DNA from: Ovis canadensis
Lineage: Eukaryota; Chordata; Mammalia; Artiodactyla; Bovidae
Reading direction: 5' to 3'
DNA length: 64,000 nt
Assembly (NCBI RefSeq): GCF_042477335.2
Contig: NC_091256.1
Location: 48,687,001 to 48,751,000, forward strand
Under the pieces are notes generated by a model, which had not been told where the DNA came from, ran no database searches, and saw nothing but the letters and a program-made list of their open reading frames with translations. Both the position numbers and the translations under genes were made by a program. Of this stretch, positions 23,200-34,914 are shown piece after piece. Positions within the stretch are counted from its first letter, which is position 1; the number at the start of each line of letters is the position of its first letter.

Positions 23200-23338
23200 G
23201 GTGTGTGTGCTAAGTTGCTTCAGTAATGTCCTACTCTTTGTGACCCCATGGACTGTAGCCTGCCAGGCTCCTCTGTCCATGGGATTCTCCAGGCAAGAGT
23301 ACTGGAGTGGGTTGCCATGCCCTTCTGCAGGGGATCTT
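23200..23338 (-). mobile_element. Bov-tA SINE, antisense, truncated
   Basis: Reverse of the Bov-A body ('gctaagttgcttcagtaatg', 'cctgccaggctcctctgtcc', 'actggagtgggttgccatgc') ending at 'gcaggggatctt'. The tRNA head is missing, so the copy is 5'-truncated. Confidence 0.9.
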
Positions 23339-25104
23339 CATCTTCATATTTCAAAATATCAATGGTTTGTCCAATCTTGTGGTTTTTGTTCATTCTTTGC
23401 GAGCTAAAACAAATATGTCTATAAGTAGAATTTAGTCTATAGGCTCCTAAGTTAGGATCTCTGGAGTAGATGTTACTCTGGGTGACAGATGAACATCTCT
23501 AATGTTTAAGTTCTGTACAATGCAGGAAAACGATCATGCTTTCTCTTTAGACAAGCTCCTTAGAGGTAGATCCACATTCTCAGTTTAGTTTTGTATTTCC
23601 CAAGGTTCCAGGTGCAGCATAAAGTATGCACAGAACATTTCATGTATATTTATGGAACTAAAAGAGATAACTCTTGGTGCCATTGTCAGAAATTAATGGA
23701 TCATTGTTCTAACTTTTATAAAAATAATCAGTACTGGAGTAGAAGGAGCTACTGACATAACAATTGAAGATATAAGAGGGATCAGGTATGGTATCACCAA
23801 AAACAAATTCCCTGAAATTCCTTTCAGCAGAGGTAAGTTGGATATACAATTATGAGTGTTCTACAAGACAAGAATATTTTGAAAATCTCAAATGTCCATC
23901 TTTTCCATAGCAGAGTTAGCTGGACAATGCTTAATGAATGAGGACAGAAAGTGCTGTCCCAACCATATAAATTTTAAGATTTCATACAATCATCTTAATG
24001 CAAAGCTTTGTCTAGTAAGGTAGTATTAGGGTGAACTCAATGCAATGGATTTTTATTATTTTTCTATTTGCCATGCTTCTCTATGAGACCTTGGTAAGGA
24101 AAAGGATACAATAAAACCATTGTCCTATATTACAGAAGCATGGAGTCTGAATATTATACTGCTGAAGAAATGATTATCTGAAATGAGAACTCAAACATGA
24201 TTTCAAAATTGAAGGAAGAAAGGCCAAAAATTTAAGTTTTGAATTGCAAATTTACTTAATCTTTGCTTGGGCTCTGATGGTCCATTCACCATAGTGCTGC
24301 TTCTATTAACCTGGGCCTTTTTTCTAACTACAACCTGCTTTTGGAGTTTCTGGATGACATCAAGATGTGTGGGATTAAGAAACAGTACCAGGCACACTGT
24401 GTAACAATTGTGGCAAAACAATGTGTTCTCTCAGGAGCATGGCGAATAATTTCCTGGGTCAAAATAGTAATGTCTAGACTTTCAAGGCTTCTGTCATTAT
24501 TCTGAGAAAAAAAGCATCATTCTGTTGAGTCAACAGACTGTCCCAAATTTATCATTGAACCCATCTCATTTTACTCTCTAATCTTAAATTTCTTTGTTTC
24601 TGTCTGAGAAACTTGAGTTTCAAAACAGACTATTATTAACCTCAAAGAGTATTGGGTCCACTTATACATGATAGAAATATAATGTGTATAATAATACTAC
24701 ACATTTATTTATAATCTGTCTGCTTTCAAAGAAAGGATTTGAGGTGTGCTATTTAGAGTAAATGAGAGAGATTCAATCAGCCCTTTCTGTCTGGGAATTT
24801 GAGAATCCAAGTGCACCCATAGAATGCCAAATATGGCAGTTTTCTCCAGGACTGTCACACTGCCCTGGTTCCAAAGATATGACATCCAAAGAGTTCACAG
24901 CTGTGCTGTCATCACAAGTTTAAATGTGACACTGGTGATATCATAACCATGGAAAATAATTTTTTAAAAATATCACCGCTGAGTTTTTGGATTACTCAAG
25001 TTGTCTTTAAGAAATAAGCTCCACAGAGTTTGATAGAGACTATACTGACATTAAAGGATGCTCAATGAAGGAAATTTACTTTATGGAAAAATCAGCTATG
25101 TTAA
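23339..25104. other. Unique sequence, no gene recognised
   Basis: About 1.8 kb without any repeat that I recognise. A 72-codon minus frame (24203-24421) carries no known signature. Nothing in the flanks suggests splicing. Confidence 0.45.
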
Positions 25105-25320
25105 TGCTGTGCTAGCCATTTTACATCCAATATCTTATTTAAACTCATAATGACCCCACTGACTAAATATTATTATTATTCTTATTCCATACATCAGCAA
25201 CAAAGTTCAAAGAGGTTAAATACCTTCTCCAAGATCACACAGCTGGTAAGTGACAGAATGAGGAAGCTTACTCATGTCTACCTGATTCCAAAGCTTCATG
25301 TGCTCTTTCCATTACAACCG
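25105..25320 (-). mobile_element. MIR SINE, antisense, well preserved
   Basis: A long MIR match in reverse: 'tattattattattcttatt', 'aaagaggttaaataccttc', 'aagatcacacagctggtaag', 'ctacctgattccaaagctt', 'tgtgctctttccattac'. The core region (the 'cacacagctggtaagtgaca' segment) is particularly well kept. Confidence 0.85.
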
Positions 25321-27389
25321 GAATGTTTGGAATTCAGATTAAATTCCATGTGGGGCCTGAATTAAAGATCTGCTCTGTGGCACCTCTCAGGAGTCAAGCA
25401 AAATAGAGGCAAATGAAAATGGTCAATTCACCTCCTTAACGAAGCATAACACATCATAGTAGCAAGAGATGGGATCTGACGATTAGGACAAAATCATGGA
25501 AGACTGAAAGCCCTTTTCTCAGTCATTTCCTCTCAGAGAAATCATGATAGATAAAAGTCTATTATGAGTGTTTCTTCCTTATGCCCTTAAAAAAAAAAAA
25601 CTATTTCTCTAGAATACAGGAAAGGTTTATACATGAAATAAATTCATATTCAGGCCTTTTGTGAGTGATTGGATATGCCTTCTTAGGAGAGAAAAGATGG
25701 TCAACACATTTTTGGTATGTGGGAGGCAACAGGGCTGAAAAGAAGAATGGAAATCCAGAAATGAGAGAATATTGCCTATTTTTTTGTTATCTCTTGCTTA
25801 GGTCAAATCCTAAACATAATACTTGAGGGAAAAAGGAGAAAATAAGATTCCGGCTTATCTTTCTTGGATAATCTAGAAGCTTGCAATGGGTCTGAAATCT
25901 GTAGCCATGCTTGTCATATGAAGGAAGTCTGCCTGAAGAGAATCAATAGTTTTTATTCTCTTCTGGTGATCACTAATAATTGATATCATTCTACAGGTCA
26001 AGAATTGCCATCAAAGTCTTTTCTGAGCTATTTGCTTTTATAATTCTCAGAATCCTATACATGAAAGGTACACTTTGAAAACTTAGGAGATTTCTTCCTC
26101 TTTGTGAATTTGTTCTTTGATAGTCTTTATGTTTGAATCACAAATTATGGATTTGACTAATACTGGTCCTAGGTAGCAAATTGTGCAAAACTATAAGGAT
26201 ACAAAAAGACTTAGTGGTTTATTCTGTCTCATTGACTTTCCTGCTCGACTGAATATTAGAAAGTATAATGTAACTAAATACAGAAGGTACCACAGAGCAT
26301 AAGGGTTAAAAGACAGCCAAATTCCAAGCACTGCCTGTAGTTGGCAACACACAAAGTTCCATTTTTAAACAACTTTCTTCAAAGCTTCAAAAAAATTATT
26401 CTGCTCTTTAGAAAGCACTGCCTAGCCCCCTCACATTGAGACGAGCCTATGGAGTTGGCAGCCATCTTGCACAGTGAAAGACAAAGTGTCTGGCTCTGAG
26501 CCAAGGAAAGCCAAAGTGATCAATATTACATTCTGAAAGCACCAATGGACCCTTTGTCCCAGGGCTAGCACTTCTGGGAGATGTGCCAGAAGATTCACGT
26601 GTGCACACATGTGCACACATGCACAGTAACACGATGATTCAGGAAATCCAGTCATATGGGAAGATCAAAAGCACAGCAGGGTATTCCTGTGACTCTGGCA
26701 TTGGTCAGCAATACTTCAATGTCCACATCCAAATATGAAGGCAGCTTAAAGGGTCTACAGATGGAAGATAAACAGAAACTTGAAAAAATGTACTAAGGCA
26801 GCTTATTTTTACCCCGTTGTCCTTCCACCTACCATGCGCAGCTCTGGTGCATTGTCAATCATTCCCTCACAACACTTTGAAGTATGACTCCATCCCTGAA
26901 TCCTACAGAGTGGATGCCAGCCTGGCCTGATCTCACCTCTTTAAGCCTCTGCCCTTCAGCACACTCACAAGTGTTTGGAACATATATTGGGGGTAGAAGG
27001 GAATATGATCTCAGCCCCAGGTCCAGACAGCTACTAGAACATGTCATGTGTCTGGCATTGAACAAGATCACGTTGCCAATTTAAAACTAACGAAATGATC
27101 TCAGTTTAGGGGAGAAAGGAAAAGGAAAGTTCATGTGGCTGATGAGAGAACAATGAAAAGATATCCACCCCCCCGCCCAGACACAAAGACAATTTATCTA
27201 AAAATCAAGGTCATATTTGGGAACAGAAAAAAAAAATATCCAGTGGACATTAATAGAAAAACTTAATGAGGCATTTTTGCTACTGTTGTCCTTACAAATA
27301 AATTTTAAGAACACATTGAGCCAGGGAGGAAATTGGTATTCAATTTAGAACTTTTTCATCCATTTAATATCTGCCTCTCTCATCATGTT
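25321..27389. other. Unique sequence, no gene recognised
   Basis: About 2 kb of low-repeat DNA. It contains a short (TGTGCACACA)-type repeat near 26598-26622 and a C run near 27168-27176. Overlapping frames on opposite strands (26431-26655 minus, 26859-27084) are unremarkable. Confidence 0.45.
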
Positions 27390-27570
27390 TGCAATTTTTA
27401 CAGTCTTTGTTATGAATAGCTTCTCATCACATTTCTATGAGGGAGATCATCATAATTACAACCTTATGTTATGGGAGAGCAAAAAGAAGTGACTTGGCAA
27501 AGGTCATGTGGCAACGCAATGTCCTAGACAGGAAGGGAACTGATATATCTGGAAACCATTGTGAGTTGTG
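27390..27570 (-). mobile_element. MIR SINE, antisense
   Basis: The order 'ttctatgagggagatcat', 'gcaaaaagaagtgacttgg', 'caaaggtcatgtggcaac' and 'gacaggaagggaactga' follows the reverse MIR core. It is diverged but collinear. Confidence 0.6.
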
Positions 27571-28249
27571 CATTCCAGTGTGCCTGGCAGAAAGCAAGGC
27601 TCAGGTTGCCCCAGCCAAAGTGTTGAGCTTATTCAGAAACATGAGTGCTTGATATGGATATGATGTCACCAAGAAGAAGAAATCAAACTTTTACTAGTAA
27701 TAAATTGAGCAAAATCGCATTGGAAGCAATTTCCAAAATTACTGTTACTGTGGGGAGTGTTGGGAGTAAGATAGGGAAAGGATGAACAGCCCTTAAATAT
27801 TGGGCGTTTGATTTGACATTTAAATCGCTACAAAATCTGCTCTTAGCTAACAACCTACCCTTTGTAAAAGTATTATATTAATTCATCTAAGGGTGGTATC
27901 TCTTTCATGAGATGTCCAGGGGGCTATTTCCTTATTCTTGTATAGTTTTGTGTAGTCCTCTTGGTGATGGGATGAACCAAAAATTTTATTCTAGGATGCT
28001 GCTTTGCAGTAGAAACTAGGTGTTTGAATGTCTTACAAATAAAATATCATGAAGCGCATAATTCCTGAACAATAAATGAAGCTTTGCCCATTTTCCCAGA
28101 GGGTTCTTTGACTTTTTAAATGTGTAAGAGTTCTTAATACATTATAGATCCTAATTCTTTGACAAGTATATGCCTTGCAAATAATTTATCTCTATTATGC
28201 CTCTTTATTCAATTGTTTATGTATAGTTATATTTAATGGCATGCCCTGG

Positions 28250-28800
28250 CTCCATTCTTTAAGACAGTTCCCTTACTACTCAGATAATGATCCAAAGGAA
28301 ATTTTACAGCAATTTCACTTTGCTTTTCCTATTAACTCCATTCTTATTCAATTTCAGATACAACTTGCTTCTGACCCTTGGCTCCATTTCCTTTCATTGG
28401 CCCCAAATCTGATCTGTTGTATGACATTTGAACTTCGATGTTTTGATATTCTGAAACTCCCTGAAATACTCAGCTGTAGTCATCTCAGCTCCTTTGTTCC
28501 GTATTCAGATTTTCTGAATGTGTGTAACTCATGTACCATGTTCTCATAATAGTAGATTCTTTGGTCTAACATTAAATTTCCTAACAAATGGTAAATCTTT
28601 TATCAACCTGATTTGTTTTCTTCAGGCATATATTATTACCCTAAATCATTTTGTCCGTGTCCAGAGTCAAAGGAATACTTTTGTTTCTTTATCATCTGTC
28701 TTATGCTCTCTATCCTCCTACAACTATGTAAGCTTCATGAAGTCAAGGATTTCATCTTTTCACCATAGTATTTTCAATATTTTTGGAATGAATGAATCTA
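28250..28800 (+). mobile_element. L2 LINE 3' end (diverged)
   Basis: The 3' segment, 'aactatgtaagcttcatg', 'aagtcaaggatttcatc' and 'ggaatgaatgaatcta', resembles the conserved end of L2. The open frame at 28175-28549 overlaps its upstream part and is not a recognisable protein. Boundaries are approximate. Confidence 0.45.
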
Positions 28801-28849
28801 AGTACTCTCTGCACAACCTCCAAATTTTGGAAAGCTGACTTTAGCACAC

Positions 28850-29133
28850 TCTTTGAAACCCCATGGACTATACATTCCATGGAATTCTCCGGGCCAGAAT
28901 ACTAGAGTGCATAGCTGTTACCTTTTCCAGGGAATCTTCCCAACCCAGGGATTGAACCCAGGTTTCTTGCATTGCGGGCAGATTCTTTACTAGTTGAGTC
29001 ACTAGGGAAACCCGAGAATACTGGAGTGAGTAGCCTATCCCTTCTCCAGCAGATCTTCCAGACCCAGGAATCCAGCCAGGGTCTCCTTCATTGCAGGTGG
29101 ATTCTTTACCAGCTGAGCTACCAGGGAAGGCCT
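28850..29133 (-). mobile_element. CHR-type tRNA-Glu SINE with tandem heads, antisense
   Basis: Reverse orientation: a body ('ccatggactatacattccat'), then two head units each containing 'attctttac' plus 'gttgagtcactaggg' or 'gctgagctaccaggg'. As at 13428-13668, the heads are in tandem. Confidence 0.85.
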
Positions 29134-29249
29134 TCTAATTAAAGTTCTATACTATTCTCACACTATAATATATAACTAGTTACTCTTAGCTAATCATTTT
29201 TGTTGTCCTTTTTTTCCCATGACACCTTTAATAAGTATGGAACTTTTTA

Positions 29250-29700
29250 AAACATGACTGCAAATTCTTTGATAATTTCTCCTATAAAGAAGTCAGATCT
29301 ATGTCCCCTTCTCTTGATTTGGGTAAACTTGTGATGCATGAGACTTCTGAGGCTAGGTGGTTAAAAAATGGTGTGCAATTTCCACCTTGCTGCTGAAGCA
29401 CTGCTCATGGAATCTTGAATCACTGAAAGAAGTTAAACAACCATGAGGCATCCATGCTATGAGGAAACCCACACAATATGGTCACAGGGTGGGGCTCCAG
29501 TTGACACTTCAAGTCCAGCCTTTGAGTTATTGCAAATTAATTGACAGACAAGTAAGAAGCCTCCAGATGTTTCTATCCCCTAGCCATTCAAGTCACTCCC
29601 AGTCATTTGAGTTTCTCCAGCTGAGACCACTTATACCAAGCAGCAGAGACAGGTCATATACACTGTGTTCTTCCTAAATGTCAAAGGATACCTGGATAAG
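29250..29700 (+). mobile_element. Old MLT1-like (ERVL-MaLR) LTR
   Basis: Phrases in the expected MLT1 order: 'gaagtcagatctatgtcccc', 'gtgcaatttccaccttgct', 'catgctatgaggaaaccca', 'cagctgagaccacttatacc', 'agcagagacaggtcatat'. These fit an old mammalian MaLR LTR. It is a solo remnant with no internal retroviral sequence seen. Confidence 0.55.
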
Positions 29701-30000
29701 AAGGATGATAAGAATTAATTCTTGAGGTCAAGCATCTGGTATTTAGAGTAGATGGGTATGATAAACAACATCCTAAGCTAAGATTTCTAACCAAGCTGAC
29801 GATTATTTGGATTTACCAGAAATTAAAACTCCATTCCAATAGATCAACTAACAAAGAAGAAATATTGCTTTATATACTTCTTGGCTATTCTCATACATCA
29901 GGAGGTACAGAAGAAAAATAAAGAATTTAAGACTCCAGAAGACTTAGGTATGCTTCTAAGATTTCTAATTTAAATAATACATCCTGGAAGAGCACCATAT

Positions 30001-30022
30001 CATGACATGACATGACATGACA
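30001..30022. repeat. (CATGA)n short tandem repeat
   Basis: Four perfect CATGA units followed by a partial one. Confidence 0.95.
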
Positions 30023-30399
30023 ATGCCCTCCAGTCTCAAAGCACTCTAGAGCTTGTACACTGTAGACCCAAGACTTCATTATAGAAACTTACTGCTTATC
30101 AACACCAATATTCCAAGCAAAGACTCTTAATATATAAATGAATAAAGAGTCAAAAGAAATGAAACCAATATCTGGGGTTTTCTGCTACCTATTTGGCTTT
30201 TTCTTCTAAGTGTTCTGTAGGACACTGCTTCTTCTTGGCTACTCCAAGCACGATTCTAAGCCTCTGTTCATCTCTATTTCACTCACATTAGTGTCTTAAT
30301 CTAGTCAATAAATAATTGTTGAATATTTATTAAGTGCCAGACCCTGGTACTAAGAAAAAGGAAAAGAGATAAAAGGAAATATGTCTACCCCAAAGAAGT

Positions 30400-30760
30400 A
30401 TACAATTTACTGAAGATAGAGAAATACTACTTAAAATTTAATAATACAGTAAGATAATAGCTGTAAGTGGCATATGCACAAAGTTAAGTGGTATTTTAAG
30501 GGAAGCACCTGACTTTAGATATGTCCAGCAAGGTTCATCAGAGGACACAACATTAAAGCTGAGATTTAAATGGTTAAAGCAGTTTGCAAAGGGTTGACAT
30601 CAGTGTGGACAAAGTTGTAAGGAAGCACGCTATGTATGAGAATTCAAGATGATTTGGTATTACTAGAATTTAGAGTTAAAAGAGTGGGAAGTGAGGATAA
30701 GGCAGTGGACAGAGTCAAATAAAGGTCTTACATGACTGGCAAAAAAAGGTTGTTTTGTGT
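30400..30760. repeat. Diverged mammalian interspersed repeat
   Basis: The texture ('aagtatacaatttactgaag', 'acattaaagctgagattt', 'ggaagtgaggataaggca') resembles an old interspersed family whose relatives appear around 39.9-41.3 kb. I cannot name the family with confidence. Confidence 0.3.
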
Positions 30761-30779
30761 TGTGACACACTTTTGTTTT

Positions 30780-31900
30780 CCTCTAAGCAATGTAAGTTCA
30801 TCGGAGAATAGGTGTCCTGACAACATATTCCCTCAATTTTTGTTTACCTGAGAAAACTTTTATTTCTCTTTCACTTTTGAAGGATAGTTCCACTGGGTAA
30901 AGAATTATAGATTGGTGGGGTTTTCTTTCAACACATTATTTCACACTACTCTCTTCCTTACATGGCTTTTGAAGGGAAGTCTGATGTAATTCCCATCTTT
31001 GCTTTTCTGTAGGTAAGGTGTTTAAACTCCGGTTTCTTTCAAGATTTTTCTCTTTGTCTTTGATTTTCTGCAATTTCAATATTATGTCCCTATGTGTAGT
31101 TTTTTTTTTTTTAATATTCTATCTTGCTTGGTATTTTATGAGCTTCCTGGATCTGTGGTGTCTATCACTAATTTTGGAAAATTCCCAGTCATTGTTGCTT
31201 CAAATATTTCTTCCGTTTTTTTCCTCTTTATTTTCATTCTAATATTCTCATTACATGTATGCTACACCTTTTGTAGTTGTCCCTAAGTTCTTGGGTATTC
31301 TGTTCAGTATCATTCTGTTCTTTTCATTCTTTTTTCTCTGTGTTTCAGTTTAGAAGTTTCTACTGATGTTTCTTCAAGTTCTATAATTCCTTCTTCAGTT
31401 GTGTCCAGTCTATTGAGGAGCCCATCAAAACATCCTTCCTTCTTGCTACAGTGCTTTTGACTTTTGGCATTTTCTTTTGTTTCTTTCCTTCCACCTCCCT
31501 GCTGACATATCACATATCAACTACCTCCCTGCTGACATATCACATATCAACTACCTTCTTCTTTAAATCTCTTAGCACATTAATCAAAGTTGTCTTAAAC
31601 TTTCAGCCTAATAATTCCACTATTCATGTTATACATGATTCTAATCCTGATATTTGCTCTGTATCTTCAAACTGTATTTTTTGTCTTTTAGTATGTCTTA
31701 TAACTTTGTATTGAGAGCTAGAAATGGTGTACTGGATAATGGTGTACTGCCATGTGTGGTTTTGTCATACTAGGAGTTAAACTGTATTTACTGTTTGTTG
31801 TAGCTGTAGATGTCAGAGGCTAAAATTTTCCTATGGTAGTATTATAGTTGTCTTCCTTATTGTCGTTGGGTTTCTTTAGTGATATCATTTTTTTTTAAGT
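30780..31900 (-). mobile_element. Old L1 5' half, antisense
   Basis: The segments 'cttttgaaggatagttccac', 'tcttcaagttctataattcc', 'tcctgatatttgctctgtat' and 'gtattgagagctagaaatgg' follow the antisense order of the 5' UTR and ORF1 region of old L1. A fresh-looking 30-bp tandem duplication lies inside (31493-31552). Confidence 0.6.
31493..31552. repeat. Perfect 30-bp tandem duplication
   Basis: The 30-bp unit starting 'acctccctgctgacatatca' at 31493-31522 is repeated without a mismatch at 31523-31552, followed by the first three bases of a third copy. It lies in old antisense L1 sequence and looks recent because the two units are identical. Confidence 0.97.
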
Positions 31901-32462
31901 CTACTGTTTCTCAGTAGAACTACAGAGAATATGCTGATACCTCCAAGAAGAAATGGCTGATTGGTGTTCAGAAGGATAGAAAGTACAAGAAATCTCACCA
32001 AGAAAGGGTTCCATGCCCCAAATATGTGTGGCAGCAGTAGGAATCTATTGGTATTGAAATGTTCATGTGGGAAGTATACATTTCAATGGCTATGAGTATG
32101 GCAGAAAGGTTAAAGAGGAGGCAAAAGAACTGTACTACAAGAAAATATGTTGATGAAAGAAATCAAAGATTATATAAACAGATGGAAAGATATACCACTT
32201 CCTCAGGTCAGAAGAATCAATATTGTCAAAAGACTATACTACCTAAGGTAATCTACAGATTCAATGTAATACCTCTTAAATTACCAAAGACATTTTTTTT
32301 TACAGGTCTAGGACAAAAAAAAAAAATCTTAAAATTTTTATGGAAATACAAAAGACCCTGAGTAGCCAAAGCAATCCTGAGAAAGGAAAATGGAGCTGAG
32401 GGAATCAGGCTCCCTGGTTTCAGACTATACTATAAAGCTACAATAATCAAAGCAATATGGTA

Positions 32463-32642
32463 TTCAATGTTATGTTGTTATGTGTCCTCTTGATGGGAGG
32501 GGAGTTGGGGGAGAATGGATATATGTATATCTATGGCTGAGTCCCTTTGCTGTTCACTTGAAACTATCACAGCATTGTTAATCAGCTAAATCCCAATGTA
32601 AAACAAAAAGTTAAAAAAAAAAAAACAACAACACAAAATCCC
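32463..32642 (+). mobile_element. Nested L1 3' end with target-site duplication
   Basis: This is an L1-type 3' UTR end ('ggatatatgtatatctatgg', 'gaaactatcacagcattgtt', A-rich tail). It is flanked by a 14-bp target duplication, 32449-32462 and 32643-32656 (two mismatches), taken from the ORF2 of the host L1. Removing the insert restores the usual L1 order on both sides. Confidence 0.85.
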
Positions 32643-33878
32643 AAAACAGTATGGTACTGGCACAAAGACAGACTTACAGATCAATGAAACAGGATAGAAA
32701 GCCCAGAAATAAATCCGTGTATCAATGACACAAAGAACATACAGTAGAGAAAAAGCAGTCTCTTCAATAGCTAGTGCTGGGAAAATTGGACAGCCACATG
32801 TAAAAGAATGAAATTAGAAAACTCTCTAACACCAAAAACAAAAATAAACTCAAAATGGATTAAAGTTATAAATGTAAGACCAGATACTATAAAACTCTAA
32901 GAGGAAAACAGGTAGAACACACTTTAACATAAATCACAGCAGTATTTTTTTGGATCCACCTCCTAGAGTAATTAAAACAAAAATAAACAAATGGGACCTA
33001 ATTAAACTTAAAAGCTTTAAGGAAATTATAAGCAAAGTGAAAAGACGACACACAGAATAGGAGAAAATATTTGTGAAAGAAGCAACCAACAAGGGCTTAA
33101 TTTCCAAAATATACAAACAGCTCATGAAGCCCAATTTAAAAAAATAAAAATTAAAAAATGAGCAGAAGATCTAAATAGACATTTCTCGAAGACATACATA
33201 TGGCCAAAAAGCATATGAAAAGATGCTCAACAACACTAATTATCAGAGAAATGCAAATGAAAGCTACCATGAGGTATCACCACACGTTAGTCAGACTGGC
33301 CACCATCAAAAATTCTACAAGCAACAAATGCTGGAGAGGGTGTAGAGAAAAAGAAATCCTTTTGCACTGTTGGTGGGAATGTAAGTTGATACAGCTACTA
33401 TGGAGAACAGTACAGGGGTGTTCCTTAAAAAAACCAAAATTAGAGCTACCATATGATCTAGCAATCCTAATTCTGGGTATATATGCAAAGAAAATAATAA
33501 TTTGAAAAGATACATGCACCCCAATGTTCATTACAGCACGGTTTACAATAGCTGAGACATGGAAGCAACCTAAATGTCTGTCCACAGATGCATGGATAAA
33601 GATATGGTATACATACACAATGAAATATTATTCAGCCATTAAAAAGAATGAAGTAATACCATGTCCAATAAAATGGACAGACCTAGAGATTATCATACAC
33701 AGTGAAATAAGTCAGACAAAGATAAATATCACATGATATTTATATGTGGAATTTAAAAAGTGATACATATGAACTTATTTACAAAACAGAAACAAATTCA
33801 GATTTAGAAAACAAACATGGTTATCAAGGGGGAAAGATGGGGTGGAGGGATAAACTAAGAGGTTGAAAGTAACAAGTA

Positions 33879-34183
33879 CACACTGCTGCTGCTGCTGCTG
33901 CTGCTGCTGCTAAGTCACTTTGGTCGTGTCCAACTCTGTACGACCTCATAAACAGCAGCCCACCAGGCTCCCCCGTCCCTGGGTTTCTCCAGGCAAGAAC
34001 ACTGGAGTGGGTTGCCATTTCCTTCTCCAATGCATGAAAGAGAAAAGTGAAAGTGAAGTTGCTCAGTCGTGTCCGACTCTTAGCGACCCCATGGACTGCA
34101 TGCAGCCTACCAGGCTCCTCCGTCCATGGAATTTTCCAGGCAAGAGTACTGGAGTGGGTTGCTATTGCCTTCTCCGCAAATAC
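33879..34183 (-). mobile_element. Bov-A2 SINE, full dimer, antisense
   Basis: On the plus strand it starts with a (CTG)n run (the reversed AGC tail), then one Bov-A unit ending 'ccatttccttctccaatgca', then the linker 'gaaaagtgaaagtgaagttg', then the second Bov-A unit ending 'gccttctcc'. This is the complete two-unit Bov-A2. Confidence 0.93.
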
Positions 34184-34189
34184 ATACTA

Positions 34190-34320
34190 CTATGCATTGG
34201 AGAAGGCAATGGCAATCCACTCCAGTGTTCTTGCCTGGAGAATCCCAGGGATGGGGGAGCCTGGTGGGCTGCCGTCTATGGGGTCGCACTTAGTCAGACA
34301 CGACTAAGCAGCAGTAGCAA
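34190..34320 (+). mobile_element. Bov-A unit, sense, head-to-head with Bov-A2
   Basis: It starts 'gcattggagaaggcaatgg' and ends 'cgactaagcagcagtagcaa', the last unit of a Bov-A2. It faces the antisense Bov-A2 immediately to its left with a spacer of only about ten bases, so the two can pair as a stem. Confidence 0.9.
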
Positions 34321-34520
34321 TACGTAAAATAGATGATCAACAAAGATCTACTTATTACAGGGGACTTTGCTCAATATAAGAACCTATATGGGAAAAGAAC
34401 CTGAAAAATAATAGATCTGTGTGTGTATAACTGAGTCACTTTGCTACATACCAGAAAGTAACGCAACACAGTCAATCAACTATACTCCAATATGAAATAA
34501 AAATTAAATTAAATAATTTT

Positions 34521-34914
34521 TTTAAAAAATTTACAATAAGGAAAAGGAAGTTGCAAGATTTCTTTCCAGCCTGAATTTGTAGACATATTCACATTTTTAT
34601 TAGATTCCCATGCTCTTCTTTGAATCAGCGGGTGCACATCTACATTCAAATGATTTCAAAAAGTTGTTTCTCAATTCTCTTTTAATAAGATTCATCTTCT
34701 AGAAAATTAATAAACATGGAACAGAAGTTCTAAGCAAACTAGAATTTATTGTTGCAAAACCACTTTGGATTAAACCCAACCTAAACAACTCAGTAAAAAA
34801 AAAAAAAAAACTACGGAAATTCAAAAGGAATAAGATGGAATAACAAAATGACAACAAATAAGAAACTCAAAAGGGTCAAACACGCTAATGTACGTGAACA
34901 GTACGATGAACTCC
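34521..34914. other. Unique or unassigned sequence with an A run
   Basis: No gene is recognised. An A run lies near 34796-34811. The right part may be the most diverged 5' end of the following BovB. Confidence 0.4.

Larger units (their letters stand above)
32115..34520 (+). mobile_element. L1 LINE, 5'-truncated (end of ORF2 and 3' UTR), with three nested insertions
   Basis: Sense-strand ORF2 C-terminal sequence begins near 32115 ('tgatgaaagaaatcaaagat', 'agaatcaatattgtcaaaag') and continues through the cysteine-rich end ('actgttggtgggaatgtaag', 'ttcattacagcacggtttac') to the 3' UTR ('ctatactccaatatgaaat') and A-rich tail. Another L1 3' end (32463-32642), a Bov-A2 and a Bov-A unit interrupt it. 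Many stops and frameshifts make it inactive. Confidence 0.85.

Noticed and set aside
28175..28549. 124-codon plus-strand frame
   Set aside because: AT-rich, hydrophobic, no domain, and it overlaps probable L2 sequence.
31493..31552. Possible CRISPR-like direct repeat
   Set aside because: Two abutting copies with no spacer in a mammalian genome. It is a simple tandem duplication.
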